A stretch of DNA of 64,000 nt, from positions 34,067,503 through 34,131,502 of the forward strand of contig OZ012699.1 of NCBI GenBank assembly GCA_963942565.1, written 5' to 3'. The notes beneath the pieces were generated by a model. It saw only the letters and a list, made by a program, of their open reading frames with translations. It did no database searches and had not been told where the DNA came from. The position numbers and the translations under genes were made by a program. This document shows positions 1 through 10,030 of the stretch, in pieces; the first letter of the stretch is position 1; the number at the start of each line of letters is the position of its first letter. The DNA is from Maea johnstoni. Its lineage: Eukaryota > Annelida > Polychaeta > Spionida > Magelonidae.

Positions 1-240
1 TTGGTTATTGTAAAATATCTGGGTGTTCTATTTTTCAAGAGAGGCCACAATATATTTAAATGAAATTCTTCATCATGTATTTATTTAATTATAAAAAGGC
101 CCAGTATGCCTATGCATCAAAGATGAAAATATCATAATTCTTTGATGAAAATTGAAATTTTCTAGAAATTTTCTAAAGAATATTTGGGTGTTCTGATATG
201 TGATTTTTTTTAGGGTTTGGGTGTCCAAATGGTGCCCTGA
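1..240 (+). repeat. Truncated copy of the GGTCTTAGCCAG MITE-like family
   Basis: The stretch contains the family's internal phrases (a 'ctgggtgttc' start, 'gaggccacaatatattt', and a 'gggtttgggtgtccaaa' 3' part) in the same order as the fuller copies at 1,868 and 35.1 kb. The window begins inside it, and the expected CTGGCTAAG terminus is not visible at its right end, so it is an incomplete and diverged copy. Confidence 0.55.
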
Positions 241-321
241 AACCGTGGTTTTCAGTATCATTAGCTAAGCCATTGGTATTCAGCAACTATTCTAGTGTCC
301 TTCAGACAAGGGTTGGATACT
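241..321. other. Unassigned spacer
   Basis: Short AT-rich spacer between the first MITE-like fragment and the hAT-type MITE. Nothing recognisable. Confidence 0.5.
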
Positions 322-329
322 GTTAAAAG

Positions 330-788
330 TAGAGCTGCACTCACATCTAGGGAGATCAACTCATGAGCTCACCACCATTTTGACTCATGAGCTCGTGGAC
401 GTGCATGTTTTTGAATAGATATTCATTATTCAGCCCACCAAATATGAAAGAAGTACTTACTGATGGAGAATTGCTAACATTTTAACGGTTATTTCATTTT
501 AAAATGTGCCTGCATAGAAGAATACATATCTATATTTACATATTGCTTTCTATAGAGCGGTACAAAGGTCAGTATAACGCTCAACACTGCCTGTATAGAT
601 TGGGGATTGTAAACAAAACATGACACCGATAAGCAGTAATAAGAAAGTTTGTGTCAGATGTTCTGTTTAATGTTTGTGTTCAAAACATAGACGAGTTCGC
701 GAGTTGACGACTTCAGCTCGAGCTCGGCTCGGCTCGCCTTTACTAATGCTCGAGCCACTTGAGTTTGTGAGTGGTGAGTGCGGCTCTA
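330..788. mobile_element. hAT-type MITE, 459 bp, 8-bp TSD
   Basis: The ends are imperfect terminal inverted repeats (TAGAGCTGCACTCAC on the left; the right end reversed reads TAGAGCCGCACTCAC). They are flanked by a perfect 8-bp direct repeat GTTAAAAG at 322-329 and 789-796. An 8-bp TSD and a TAGAG-type terminus are typical of the hAT superfamily. The interior is non-coding, with GAGCTCGGCTCGGCTCG-like subterminal motifs, so this is a non-autonomous element mobilised in trans. Confidence 0.85.
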
Positions 789-852
789 GTTAAAAGGTAC
801 TGGTATCGGTATTGTTTCAAAAAGTATTGTAGTGTTACCTTTCATTCCGTAA

Positions 853-1059
853 CCCTAATGCTGCTGGTGGCTAATCTGGCCGATGCAAAATGATGCAAAA
901 AGCCTAAAGAACGATTGAAACCCTGGCACATAGGTATTCATCTAAGAGTACTCAGCAAGAGCTTTCCAATGAACACCAACATGGCAGGGTTTAGAATACT
1001 TTCAAAAAATTTCTGCATTCTTGTGTGTTTAACGAAAATAGCCTCAGCATCAAAAAGGG
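853..1059 (-). mobile_element. piggyBac-like MITE, copy 1 (inverted)
   Basis: About 207 bp with ends CCCTAATGCTG and CAGCATCAAAAAGGG, flanked by GTAA (849-852) and TTAA (1060-1063). The body is the reverse complement of the copies at 2,767 and 3,464. TTAA duplication with CCCT...AGGG ends is the piggyBac signature. There is no coding capacity; small ORFs inside it are incidental. It lies inside a sequence rich in GGTACYGGTAT motifs (785-1195) that looks like another old repeat. Confidence 0.65.
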
Positions 1060-1063
1060 TTAA

Positions 1064-1867
1064 AGGTACTCTTAACGGTACTAACCACCGTGAAGTTATC
1101 ATTGATTAGGGATTGGAATCCTAAGAATGACTATTCACAACTAATTCCATGAGGTGACAATGCAATTAAGTACCATTAAAGTACCGTACCTTTTTATTCT
1201 TATCCATCCCTACTTCAGACACTATATAATATACCCAAGGAATGCTTGATCAATATTTGTGAAATAAATAGTATAAATTATTATGATCAAAATAGTTGTA
1301 TTGGTTGTGTTTTGGGGTAGGGCTATTGCTTTTCAGTTGCTAATTGTCCTACTAGGCCAGTAGAACTAATTGGTAAACCCTGGTCCTGCTGAACCCAGAA
1401 ATATCTGGGCGGCACTAAATAAACTGCTGTGCATAGTCCGAAAATATCTTTATGTCCTTGCTGACCTGATAATGACCATTCGTATGAGAACCCCCCACAG
1501 AGCCTGTACATGACCCAAAGCAGCTCAACTTTGAAGACCCCCCCCTAGACCTTCATTTTGACATATGGCATGTTGGGGGTGACTCCTCAAAATTCAAGTT
1601 GTGCCTCTTAAACCCCTAATTCAATTTAATTCCCATGTACCAAAAAACAATGAGCTGGCCCGGCAGGTAACATCCAGCAATTGAGCAGGACCAATAATCA
1701 GACTCTGAGAGAGGTAAAAAGGGCGACTAACACTGCACCCTATGACTCGATGTGGATTTGGATTATCCTCTTTATCCACTCGACGAAAGGATTAAGGAGG
1801 ATTAGGATCTGAATGCACTTTCCACAGCTAGGGTCAAATTGTGACGAGATAGATACCAGGGACCAGG
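1064..1867. other. Unassigned intergenic sequence
   Basis: No gene or recognisable element. It starts with GGTACT/GTACC-rich sequence (1,070-1,195) resembling the other half of a diverged repeat interrupted by the neighbouring MITE. Minus-strand ORFs of 60-90 codons show no motif and read as chance. Confidence 0.5.
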
Positions 1868-2173
1868 GTCTTAGCCAGGATTTAAAATCTGGGTGCCCAA
1901 AATTGCCTAATTTTAAATATTTGGGCATCCAAATTTTTAAGAGGGACCACAATATACTCAGATTTGAACCATAAACATGTATACATTTATCAAAATAAGG
2001 TACAATATCCTTATACAATGTCATAGGAATAATATGGAGATGAAAAAAAATAATTATATGCTTGCGATTGACATTTTAAGAAATTCCTCACAAATTTTTT
2101 GGGGTGTCCTGAGGGGTGTTTTTCAAGGGTTTTGATGTCCAAAAAGACACCTAGTCGCCCTGCTGGCTAAGAC
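1868..2173 (+). mobile_element. MITE-like element with GGTCTTAGCCAG inverted ends
   Basis: The left end GGTCTTAGCCAG and right end CTGGCTAAGACC are perfect 12-bp inverted repeats bounding ~306 bp. The body shares phrases (accataaacatgtat, acaatgtcat, cttgcgattgacatttta, gggtgtcctgaggggtg) with copies at 35.1, 36.1 and 36.5 kb. No convincing TSD is seen directly at the ends, although CCAGGGACC occurs in both flanks. The superfamily is not assigned. Confidence 0.7.
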
Positions 2174-2376
2174 CATGCCAGGGACCTGGAGGAAATTTTC
2201 CTCTAAGATTTGTCTTAAGTGGTCTTTCATTTGCAAAGGTACCATGACAGCTCTAAGTGTGCTGCGCAATTGTAGAGTATCCAGGTAAAAAGGTAATTTC
2301 TAGATTACATGATTTATAATAATGTAGCCTAAAAGACTCCAGGTATAATTTTAGTGGTAAAGAATGTGCATGGGAA

Positions 2377-2550
2377 TTATTAATAATGATAATAATAATA
2401 ATATTGTCATTTGGTATTGCGCCCTTTCCATATAAACATGTTCAAAGGCGCATTACATTACATTGTCAAAGGATAGATGTATATCCACATTGTTAATTGA
2501 TTTATACATCTTTGAACAGATGTGTTTTCAGTTGTCGTTTGAAGTTAAAT
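2377..2550 (+). repeat. Short interspersed repeat with (ATA)n and GCGCC...GGCGC core
   Basis: An (AATAAT)n run is followed by 'ggtattgcgccctttcca', 'gttcaaaggcgcattaca' and 'gaacagatgtgttttcagttg'. I recall this order of motifs from a dispersed repeat common in marine invertebrate genomes (echinoderms, hemichordates, molluscs). That is recollection, not a search result. Confidence 0.5.
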
Positions 2551-2766
2551 AATAAGAGCTATCCAGTTAGTTGGTGAGTTATCTGTATCAATATTCTTGC
2601 ATCAGTAACAGGGGTGGCCAACTGTCACATTGTCACATCAGCGTGACAGAGGCCTCAAAACGTGAGACAGGACAAAACCTATCTGAATCAGGAAATATTC
2701 GGGAAGCATGACCAATTAAGACAATTAAATGTTTCACTAGCATTTTTGAATGCAGACTGTATTTAA
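2551..2766. other. Unassigned spacer with a local ~28-bp repeat
   Basis: Contains 'cactagcatttttgaatgc' at ~2,737, which recurs as 'cactagcatctttgaatgc' at ~2,981, on the other side of the intervening MITE. A short direct duplication flanks the insertion. Otherwise nothing recognisable. Confidence 0.4.
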
Positions 2767-2961
2767 CTCTTCCAATGCTGAGGCTACCTACTCCAAATCA
2801 CAAGGAGGCAAAGATATTTGAAAAACCCTGTCATGTTGGTATTCATCATATAGCTCTCGCTGAGTACTCTCAGGTGAGTACTCATATGCCAGGGTTCCAG
2901 TTATTTTCAGGTTTTTTACTTCATTTTGTATTGGTCATATTAGCCACCAGCAGCATAAGGG
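2767..2961 (+). mobile_element. piggyBac-like MITE, copy 2
   Basis: Starts right after TTAA (2763-2766) with a CTCTTCCAATGCTGAGGC end and terminates at CAGCAGCATAAGGG followed by a degenerate TAGA. The body aligns by eye with copies at 853 (inverted), 3,464 and 50,885. The 138-codon ORF across it and its 3' flank is not conserved between copies. Confidence 0.6.
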
Positions 2962-3106
2962 TAGAGACAAGGACATGTTACACTAGCATCTTTGAATGCA
3001 GACTGTATTTAGGACACATGTTAACTCAACTGATTAAACTGCCTATTGATTTATTCAGGTCTTTATTACTGAATGAAAGGCTGATATGGGCGTCTCACCT
3101 GATGAC

Positions 3107-3460
3107 AATCCCGGGGGGGGGGGGGGCACTCAGGTACAGAGGGGGGCCGCACCCGCGTTACATATTTCGCGGAAGAAGGGGTCTTTTTTAAGACCTACGC
3201 ATGTCCGCAATTTTGTAAAAGAAGGGTACTTTTTTGTACCCAGGTACGAAGTATGGGGGGTGAAAATCCCCTTACAATCCACGAAATATACGCGGCTCTG
3301 ACTCCGAGTGACTTCCGAAGTGCCTGGGCTTTTGAGTCTGCTGCTGTAAACAGGCAGAGAATGATTACATCAAAAGTAAAATTTGTGTTCCAGTTCATCC
3401 AATGTCAGTGCTTTGATAAAAGAAGGGGTGTTTTTTTACTGGAAAAGGTCAGCGTTTTTT
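3107..3460 (+). repeat. G-run-headed dispersed repeat, copy 1
   Basis: Begins CCC followed by about 15 G, then 'cactcaggtacagagggggg', and includes self-complementary phrases such as 'aagaaggggtcttttttaag' and 'gtacttttttgtacccaggtac'. A second G-run start follows at 3,836. Overlapping ORFs in both strands are non-coding by appearance. The G-run is a potential G-quadruplex and an assembly hazard. Confidence 0.4.
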
Positions 3461-3463
3461 TAA

Positions 3464-3674
3464 CCCTTTAAATGCTGAGGCTACTTTCATCCAAAGCACA
3501 AAGACGTAAAGATTTTTCAAAAGCCATCTAAACCATGTCATGTTGGTATTCATGCCGATGGATAGCTCTTGCAGAGTACTATCAGATGAGCACCCATGTG
3601 CCAGGGTTTTAGTAATTTAAAAGGTTTTTTGCATCATTTTGTATTGGCCAAATTAGCAACCAGCAGCATAAGAA
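3464..3674 (+). mobile_element. piggyBac-like MITE, copy 3
   Basis: Starts CCCTTTAAATGCTGAGGC directly after TTAA (3460-3463), the best preserved left end of the family here. The right end 'cagcagcataagaatta' has lost the AGGG-TTAA terminus. The internal order of motifs (ttggtattcat, gagtac, ccagggtttta, ttgtattggccaaattagc) matches the other copies. Confidence 0.65.
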
Positions 3675-4270
3675 TTACTATATTAAGTAACTATATGTTG
3701 GACATGCATTCATCATCTGGTGTCCCAAGTAACACTATTCAGGCGTGTCCAATTACAGTTTTGAAGTCCTGGAGCACAGGAACTTCAGGAAGTCTTGGTT
3801 GGCGCTGTGCGACAATCAGTTTAAACATTGTCATCCCGGGGGGGGGGGGGGACTTCGGTATTTAGGGGGGTGCATACGCTCGTTATCAACATTTGAAAAT
3901 ACCCCTAAAGAACTGATTTCAGACCAAAAAAGCACCCTTATTTGATATCAATTTAAATTGTATTGACTATACACGAATCATCAGAGCAATTCCTTAACCT
4001 TCTAATAAACCCTGGGCACTATCAGAGAATTACATCCCCTTGATCCGCAACCCCATAGGTACTGCATGCTAGCCTCTACGGCATCTGCGCCTCGAGTTAC
4101 GCGCTGTACATAGCCTGGGGTTGTATTGGTCACGTGATCTGTGCAGTAAGCATGCACTGGCTGGCTGGGGGTTGACATCCTATCTAGGTCAGATAGTGAG
4201 AGGCAGCGAAATTTGATGATTCATGACCATGAAGTGACAGAAAAAATATAACATCACCTCTGCGGGCAAG
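3675..4270. other. Unassigned, with a G-run repeat start at 3,836
   Basis: Contains a second CCCGGGGG... run at ~3,836-3,851 followed by 'acttcggtatttaggggggt', probably the same or a related dispersed repeat as at 3,107. The remainder (3,900-4,270) has no recognisable gene. Confidence 0.4.
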
Positions 4271-4560
4271 GAGAGATGGAAGAATTTGTCGCTGATACCA
4301 GAGAGTGATGACTCGTATTGGAATCGAATCTTTTTGCTTCCTAAAAAATGCAACCAAGATAAATGGATGCAAATGTTCCGATATAAAATACTGCAACTTG
4401 TTCTAGCCACAAATAAGAAGCTTCGTCAATATATAAGTACAGATTCTAATTTGTGCACTTAATGCGGAAAGGAAGAGGAGTCCATACAACACATTTTTGT
4501 AAGAGTGATTTAACACTAGTGAATATCTGGCAAGTAGCGATTGACAGGGTAAATCAACAG
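4271..4560 (+). pseudogene. Decayed LINE ORF2 C-terminal fragment
   Basis: Frame 4271 reads ERWKNLSLIPESDD-YWNRIF-LPKK, then KWMQMFRYKILQLVLATN, KLRQYISTDSNLC and, after an in-frame stop near 4,460, CGKEEESIQHIFV. The pattern aromatic-x-YKIL-x6-TN-x-L followed by LC-x2-CG-x-E-x-E-(S/T)-I-x-H-x-F is the cysteine/histidine-rich tail that follows the reverse transcriptase in L1/Tx1-like and related non-LTR retrotransposons. Only this tail is present: no RT catalytic motif, no endonuclease, no 3' tail. Stops and the short length make it a dead fragment. The overlapping minus-strand ORFs are shadows. Confidence 0.65.
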
Positions 4561-4946
4561 TCCTCTCTATATATACTTTACTCAATGCATTGGCGAAATT
4601 ATTCCTATAGGTTTGACCTTGGATAAGGAAAAGAATGGATATGTAGCGAGAGACCAGTTACTATATGCCCTATAGTTAAGAGTTGGACTCATGCCAGTAG
4701 TACCAGATAAGCCATCAGCGCAAGGTCACGTGGGAACAAGGACCAATCAGTGCTATCCCATCGATTACATTACTGAGAAACCTTATCTCCACCACAAGCT
4801 GGGAGTGCCCAGAGCACCAATTTTTGGCCTATTAGCGGCTATTAGTTGACACTGGTTGAGGCTAGCATGTTCAGGTTGACCGGCTGGTTTCGAATCCACT
4901 TGTGTTTGGTCATCTAAGGTTTGAATCAGTGTCTGAAGCGATAGGA
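4561..4946. other. Unassigned flank left of the foldback element
   Basis: No gene seen. At ~4,889 'ggtttcgaatccac' resembles a pol III B box with one extra base, but no tRNA fold or A box is evident. The sequence up to 4,955 reads continuously with 32,409 onward once one 9-bp repeat is removed, as expected for an insertion site. Confidence 0.5.
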
Positions 4947-4955
4947 CATTCGCTC
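4947..4955. repeat. Left 9-bp target-site duplication CATTCGCTC
   Basis: CATTCGCTC lies immediately before the left terminus ACCGGGCTG and again immediately after the right terminus CAGCCCGGT (32,400-32,408). Nine-base duplications are made by Mutator-like (MULE) transposases and reported for Drosophila foldback elements. Confidence 0.8.
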
Positions 4956-5211
4956 ACCGGGCTGAAGTTGGCTCCTTTTTCAACGTTCAACATTCAACAT
5001 TCGAATGTTGAATAAGTAAATTTCCTTATTCAAACCATCTCCTTATTCGCAGGTCCCATGTGATTAATGATTTTAATAAAACATCATTTTGATTGTTTCA
5101 CAGCTTTTAGCAGGGGTTTTAGCTAATTCTACACCATTCATGTTATCTAATATTTCAATGCTCTATTTAAGTGAGGAGGGGGGTTGGGCAGAGAGGCAGG
5201 GGGGGGGGTGC
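4956..5211 (+). repeat. Outer TIR domain of the foldback element, left
   Basis: About 255 bp that recur, reverse-complemented and with only a handful of differences, at 32,143-32,399. It holds subterminal short repeats (CAACGTT, CAACATT, CAACATT) running into the palindrome TTCAACATTCGAATGTTGAA at 4,993-5,012. It ends in a G-rich stretch where the satellite begins; the first monomer on this side is truncated relative to the right arm. Confidence 0.85.
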
Positions 5212-8200
5212 TCTAAAGGCTCTAAGTATAAAAATCTAAATGGTTTCTGACACTTTTCACAATGTGGGAGTAATGATAGACCCTAAGAGAAGAAAATCCA
5301 GTTGTTATTTTCCTGGCGCAGACGCTCGGGGGTGGGGTAGGGGCGGGAAATGTACAATTTTAGCCATTTCCTAGCATTTTCATGATTTCCTACCAAATAT
5401 CAAGTAGTGCAGTGAAGTATTTTTAGAAATAAACTCTTCTAATAGGTATACCTGATTGATTGAGATCATATTTGGGGTGGCGCAGACATTGACTTGGTAG
5501 TGAGGGGGGGTAGGGGCATGAGCCACACCCGTTTTCGACTTTGTATAACATCTTAAAGGCTCTAAGTATAAAAATCTAAATGGTTTCTGACACTTTTCAC
5601 AATGTGTGAGTAATGATAGACCCTAAAAGAAGAAAATCCAGTTGTTGTTTTCCTGGCGCAGACGCTCGGGGGTGGGGCAGAGGGGGGGTAGGGGCGGGAA
5701 ATGTACAATTTTAGCCCAATTCCTTGCATTTTCATGATTTTCTAGCAAAAATAAAGCGGTGCAGTGAAGTATGTTTAGTAATAATCTCTTTCAATAGGTT
5801 TATCGGATTTATTCCAGTCATATTTGGGGTGGCGCAGAGCTTCGCGGGTGGGGCAGAGGGGGGTAGGGGCAGGAAATATCCAAATTTAAGCCATTTCCTA
5901 GCATTTTCATGATTTCCTACCAAATATCAAGTAGTGAAGTGAAGTATTTTTAGAAATAAACTCTTCTAATAGGTATACCTGATTGATTGAGATCATATTT
6001 GGGGTGGTGCAGACATTGACTTGGTAGTGAGGGGGGGTAGGGGCATGAGCCACACCCGTTTTCGACTTTGTATAACATCTTAAAGGCTCTAAGTATAAAA
6101 ATCTAAATGGTTTCTGACACTTTTCACAATGTGTGAGTAATGATAGACCCTAAAAGAAGAAAATCCAGTTGTTGTTTTCCTGGCGCAGACGCTCGGGGAT
6201 GGGGCAGAGGGGGGGATAGGGGCGGGAAATGTACAATTTTAGGCCACTTCCTTGCATTTTCATGATTTTCTAGCAAAAATAAAGCAGTGCAGTGAAGTAT
6301 GTTTAGTAATAATCCATTTCAATAGGTTTATCGGATTTTTTCAAGTCATATTTGGGGTGGCGCAGAGCTTCGCGGGTGGGGCAGAGGGGGGTAGGGGCGG
6401 GAAATATCGAAATTTAAGCCATTTCCTAGCATTTTCATGATTTCCTACCAAATATCAAGTAGTGCAGTGAAGTATTTTTAGAAATAAACTCTTCTAATAG
6501 GTATACTTGATTGATTGAGATCATATTTGGGGTGGCGCAGACATTGACTTGGTAGTGAGGGGGGGTAGGGGCATGAGCCACACCCGTTTTCGACTTTGTA
6601 TAACATCTTAAAGGCTCTAAGTATAAAAATCTAAATGGTTTCTGACACTTTTCACAATGTGTGAGTAATGATAGACCCTAAAAGAAGAAAATCCAGTTGT
6701 TGTTTTCCTGGCGCAGACGCTCGGGGGTGGGGCAGAGGGGGGGTAGGGGCGGGAAATGTACAATTTTAGCCCAATTCCTTGCATTTTCATGATTTTCTAG
6801 CAAAAATAAAGCGGTGCAGTGAAGTATGTTTAGTAATAATCTCTTTCAATAGGTTTATCGGATTTATTCCAGTCATATTTGGGGTGGCGCAGAGCTTCGC
6901 GGGTGGGGCAGAGGGGGGTAGGGGCAGGAAATATCCAAATTTAAGCCATTTCCTAGCATTTTCATGATTTCCTACCAAATATCAAGTAGTGCAGTGAAGT
7001 ATTTTTAGAAATAAACTCTTCTAATAGGTATACCTGATTGATTGAGATCATATTTGGGGTGGCGCAGACATTGACTTGGTAGTGAGGGGGGGTAGGGGCA
7101 TGAGCCACACCCGTTTTCGACTTTGTATAACATCTTAAAGGCTCTAAGTATGAAAATCTAAATGGTTTCTGACACTTTTCACAATGTGTGAGTAATGATA
7201 GACCCTAAAAGAAGAAAATCCAGTTGTTGTTTTCCTGGCGCAGACGCTCGGGGATGGGGCAGAGGGGGGGTAGGGGCGGGAAATGTACAATTTTAGCCCA
7301 ATTCCTTGCATTTTCATGATTTTCTAGCAAAAATAAAGCGGTGCAGTGAAGTATGTTTAGTAATAATCTCTTTCAATAGGATTATCGGATTTATTCCAGT
7401 CATATTTGGGGTGGCGCAGAGCTTCGCGGGTGGGGCAGAGGTGGGTAGGGGCAGGAAATATCCAAATTTAAGCCATTTCCTAGCATTTTCATGATTTCCT
7501 ACCAAATATCAAGTAGTGCAGTGAAGTATTTTTAGAAATAAACTCTTCTAATAGGTATACCTGATTGATTGAGATCATATTTGGGGTGGCGCAGACATTG
7601 ACTTGGTAGTGAGGGGGTAGGGGCATGAGCCACACCCGTTTTCGACTTTGTATAACATCTTTAAGGCTCTAAGTATAAAAATCTAAATGGTTTCTGACAC
7701 TTTTCACAATGTGTGAGTAATGATAGACCCTAAAAGAAGAAAATCCAGTTGTTGTTTTCCTGGCGCAGAGCTTCGCGGGTGGGGCAGAGGGGGGTAGGGG
7801 CAGGAAATATCCAAATTTTCATGATTTCCTACCAAATATCAAGTAGTGCAGTGAAGTATTTTTAGAAATAAACTCTTCTAATAGGTATACCTGATTGATT
7901 GAGATCATATTTGGGGTGGCGCAGACATTGACTTGGTAGTGAGGGGGGGGGGGTAGGGGCATGAGCCACACCCGTTTTCGACTTTGTATAACATCTTTAA
8001 GGCTCTAAGTATAAAAATCTAAATGGTTTCTGACACTTTTCACAATGTGTGAGTAATGATAGACCCTAAAAGAAGAAAATCCAGTTGTTGTTTTGCTGGC
8101 GCAGACGCTCGGGGGTGGGGCAGAGGGGGGGTAGGGGCGGGAAATGTACAATTTTAGCCCAATTCCTTGCATTTTCATGATTTTCTAGCAAAAATAAAGC

Positions 8201-9549
8201 GGTGCAGTGAAGTATGTTTAGTAATAATCTCTTTCAATAGGTTTATCGGATTTATTCGAGTCATATTTGGGGTGGCGCAGAGCTTCGCGGGTGGGGCAGA
8301 GGGGGGTAGGGGCAGGAAATATCCAAATTTAAGCCATTTCCTAGCATTTTCATGATTTCCTACCAAATATCAAGTAGTGCAGTGAAGTATTTTTAGAAAT
8401 AAACTCTTCTAATAGGTATACCTGATTGATTGAGATCATATTTGGGGTGGCGCAGACATTGACTTGGTAGTGAGGGGGTAGGGGCATGAGCCACACCCGT
8501 TTTCGACTTTGTATAACATCTTAAAGGCTCTAAGTATAAAAATCTAAATGGTTTCTGACACTTTTCACAATGTGTGAGTAATGATAGACCCTAAAAGAAG
8601 AAAATCCAGTTGTTGTTTTCCTGGCGCAGACGCTCGGGGGTGGGGCAGAGGGGGGGTAGGGGCGGGAAATGTACAATTTTAGCCCAATTCCTTGCATTTT
8701 CATGATTTTCTAGCAAAAATAAAGCGGTGCAGTGAAGTATGTTTAGTAATAATCTCTTTCAATAGGTTTATCGGATTTATTCCAGTCATATTTGGGTCGG
8801 CGCAGAGCTTCGCGGGTGGGGCAGAGGGGGGTAGGGGCAGGAAATATCCAAATTTAAGCCATTTCCTAGCATTTTCATGATTTCCTACCAAATATCAAGT
8901 AATGCAGTGAAGTATTTTTAGAAATAAACTCTTCTAATAGGTATACCTGATTGATTGAGATCATATTTGGGGTGGCGCAGACATTGACTTGGTAGTGAGG
9001 GGGGGTAGGGGCATGAGCCACACCCGTTTTCGACTTTGTATAACATCTTAAAGGCTCTAAGTATAAAAATCTAAATGGTTTCTGACACTTTTCACAATGT
9101 GTGAGTAATGATAGACCCTAAAAGAAGAAAATCCAGTTGTTGTTTTCCTGGCGCAGACGCTCGGGGGTGGGGCAGAGGGGGGGTAGGGGCGGGAAATGTA
9201 CAATTTTAGCCCAATTCCTTGCATTTTCATGATTTTCTAGCAAAAATAAAGCGGTGCAGTGAAGTATGTTTAGTAATAATCTCTTTCAATAGGTTTATCG
9301 GATTTATTCGAGTCATATTTGGGGTGGCGCAGAGCTTCGCGGGTGGGGCAGAGGGGGGTAGGGGCAGGAAATATCCAAATTTTCATGATTTCCTACCAAA
9401 TATCAAGTAGTGCAGTGAAGTATTTTTAGAAATAAACTCTTCTAATAGGTATACCTGATTGATTGAGATCATATTTGGGGTGGCGCAGACATTGACTTGG
9501 TAGTGAGGGGGGGTAGGGGCATGAGCCACACCCGTTTTCAACTTTGTAT
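5212..9549 (+). repeat. Left-arm satellite array, part 1 (~527-bp trimeric units)
   Basis: Head-to-tail units of ~525-527 bp. Each contains three blocks starting with a GCGCAGA motif, spaced ~174-177 bp: A (GCGCAGACGCTCGG), B (GCGCAGAGCTTCGC) and C (GCGCAGACATTGAC). A and B share most of their sequence (GCATTTTCATGATTT, GTGCAGTGAAGTAT, TCATATTTGGGGTG); C is more diverged. One unit near 7,767 has lost its A block and part of B. The first unit (5,265) carries CAATGTGGGAG in C whereas the rest carry CAATGTGTGAG. The 62-63-codon ORFs recurring on both strands are satellite frames, not genes. Confidence 0.9.
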
Positions 9550-9951
9550 TGTTTAGGATTGTATTAAGATAACTGTATGATAAATCTGCCATTGGTGTGC
9601 CCTCACTCACCTTTGCTAAGAGTGACCGATATTTGTTTACATACACTGATAGTGATTTATTACTAGAGTCACCTACGCACACAGGACATCCTGTATGCTA
9701 CCTTATCACAAGTGTATAGTAATACCGTTCTTAGAAGGCCAGCCCTTCTTAATCAATTTGTACTATGTGGCTTATGTTTAGTCATTATTCCTTGAAATTG
9801 ATGTAATTGCTCTCCCACAAATGCTTAATAAAGTTAGTATGAAATAGTTACTCGCAGTGTGAAGTTGTCGTCTTTCAGCTCTGCTGACCCAGGGATTGTA
9901 ATGTTGGGATGGAACCTTTGGAAACCTTGATTGGGAAAGTGATCCCCAACA
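9550..9951 (+). repeat. BEL/Pao 5' LTR
   Basis: A 402-bp LTR starting TGTTTAGGATTG and ending GATCCCCAACA. It contains an AATAAA polyadenylation signal at 9,827-9,832. By eye it is identical to the 3' LTR over its length. Confidence 0.95.
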
Positions 9952-9954
9952 TTT

Positions 9955-9972
9955 TGGTGCCGAAACCCGGGA
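9955..9972 (+). promoter_or_regulatory. Primer-binding site of the BEL/Pao element
   Basis: TGGTGCCGAAACCCGGGA begins three bases after the LTR. It starts with TGG, the complement of a tRNA CCA end, and has the tRNA 3'-acceptor/T-arm look expected for minus-strand priming. I do not assign the tRNA species. Confidence 0.8.
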
Positions 9973-10030
9973 AAGTATAAGTTTAGCTGAAGGACTTCTT
10001 TATTTTGTATTTGATATACAGAACTTTGAA

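Noticed and set aside
4870-4915. Possible tRNA suggested by GGTTTCGAATCC
   Set aside because: The B box carries an extra base, and I could find no A box, anticodon arm or acceptor pairing around it.
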